A program made the translations under genes and the position numbers. The notes under the pieces were generated by a model. It searched no databases. It was not told the origin of the DNA and worked only from the letters and a program-made list of their open reading frames with translations. Below, piece after piece: positions 5,255-5,465 of a stretch of DNA of 5,465 bases. Source of the DNA: COE1 sp964387365 (GTDB taxonomy: Bacteria; Bacillota; Clostridia; Lachnospirales; Lachnospiraceae); assembly GCA_964387365.1 (NCBI GenBank), contig CAYLWP010000173.1, positions 1-5,465 on the forward strand. The letters run 5' to 3'. Each line of letters begins with the position of its first letter. Within the stretch, counting starts at the first letter, position 1.

Positions 5255-5403
5255 ACTCTCTCCAGCATGGCTTCTGCCACATCTTTTCTGCTGTCAAACT
5301 TATCAAGGTCTAAATATTTTAGATAATCCTCTGCCGTCATCAGGCAATTCTTTTCCGTCCCTTTCCAGTTCTCCGACACCAAAACAATCTCTGTTATCTT
5401 CAT
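5251..5403 (-). CDS. Small hypothetical protein, 50 residues
   Basis: I do not recognise this protein. It begins MKITEIVLVSENWKGTEKN and ends AEAMLERV. It is mixed-charge, without a signal peptide or membrane segment, and looks like a short beta strand followed by helices (TAEDYLKYLDLDKF, SRKDVAEAML), so probably a small soluble cytosolic protein. Support for reality comes from the strong ribosome site GGGAGG (5410-5415), 6 bases before the ATG at 5403, and a protein-like composition. A longer reading from a GTG at 5439 would run through the upstream hairpin and is rejected. The gene converges on dapL: its TAG (5253-5251) and the dapL TAA (5252-5254) share CTAA, so the two transcripts overlap at their 3' ends. 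It may be the downstream member of an operon continuing past the right edge, or be read through the hairpin at 5416-5444. Confidence 0.65.
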   Translation of the reverse strand: MKITEIVLVSENWKGTEKNCLMTAEDYLKYLDLDKFDSRKDVAEAMLERV

Positions 5404-5409
5404 TTTCCA

Positions 5410-5415
5410 CCTCCC
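5410..5415 (-). promoter_or_regulatory. Ribosome binding site of the small gene
   Basis: GGGAGG on the minus strand, 6 bases before the ATG at 5403, directly after the T-run of the hairpin at 5420-5444. It fixes the start and is the main evidence that the small gene is translated. Confidence 0.7.
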
Positions 5416-5444
5416 AAAAGGGCAGCACCTTATCGGCACTGCCC
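5416..5444 (-). terminator. Terminator-like hairpin upstream of the small gene
   Basis: On the minus strand, GGGCAGTGCC (5444-5435) and GGTGCTGCCC (5429-5420) make a 10-base stem with two G-T wobbles around a 5-base loop (GATAA), followed by four T residues (5419-5416). This resembles an intrinsic terminator for a leftward gene beyond the window edge. The T-run is short and ends at GGGAGG, the ribosome site of the small gene, so partial read-through or attenuation is conceivable. Confidence 0.5.
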
Positions 5445-5465
5445 TACATCAAGTCCTATCTGGAA

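Noticed and set aside
5255..5295. Rightward terminator for dapL (TGGC-TTCT-GCCA followed by CATCTTTT)
   Set aside because: The stem is only four base pairs and the T-run is separated from it. It also lies within the coding sequence of the small gene on the other strand.
5445..5465. C-terminal end of another leftward gene at the right edge (frame stopping in the hairpin loop)
   Set aside because: One of three frames stays open to a TAA at 5432-5430, but about 12 codons are too few to support a gene call.
1..5465. Mobile element, CRISPR array, tRNA or phage remnant
   Set aside because: No transposase, integrase, long terminal repeats, regularly spaced repeats or cloverleaf sequence is visible, and codon use looks uniform.

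Overview
The window reads as ordinary chromosome of a Gram-positive anaerobe of the class Clostridia, most likely Lachnospiraceae. This rests on gene content (DapL-type lysine/diaminopimelate synthesis, a YwlG/UPF0340 protein, a bactofilin with a long acidic N-terminus), strong AGGAGG-like ribosome binding sites, TTGACA/TATAAT promoters and moderate GC. The genus assignment is inference. No RNA gene, CRISPR array, insertion sequence or phage gene is visible, and no stretch over about 160 bases lacks a gene.

Layout. Five genes run leftward on the minus strand. In transcription order they are an integral-membrane acyltransferase (3902 to 2835), a YwlG/DUF436 protein (2743 to 2201), a membrane-anchored CE4 polysaccharide deacetylase (2082 to 1108), a bactofilin (1068 to 223), and the first 43 codons of UMP kinase pyrH (130 to the left edge). 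The deacetylase and bactofilin are 39 bases apart and look like a two-gene operon behind an extended -10 promoter near 2156-2164. pyrH has its own good promoter at 169-197. dapL runs rightward (4058-5254), divergent from the acyltransferase, with a TTGACA-17-TATTAT promoter. A 50-codon gene of unknown function (5403 to 5251) faces dapL; the two stop codons overlap in the bases CTAA. Just upstream of that small gene is a terminator-like hairpin.

How the genes fit together. The envelope is the main theme. DapL makes LL-diaminopimelate, the precursor of lysine and, after epimerisation, of the peptidoglycan cross-linking residue. The CE4 enzyme probably deacetylates a cell-wall glycan. The bactofilin is a cytoskeletal polymer of a class that positions wall enzymes. 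The acyltransferase probably decorates an extracytoplasmic glycan or lipid. The most interesting hypothesis is that the bactofilin, with a roughly 125-residue acidic arm, organises the adjacent membrane-anchored deacetylase; known bactofilin partners are more often M23 peptidases. Secondary points are short inverted repeats on all three predicted promoters, a pentanucleotide repeat beside the deacetylase -10 box, and the small unknown gene at the right edge. I see no clear multi-gene system that is wholly new.
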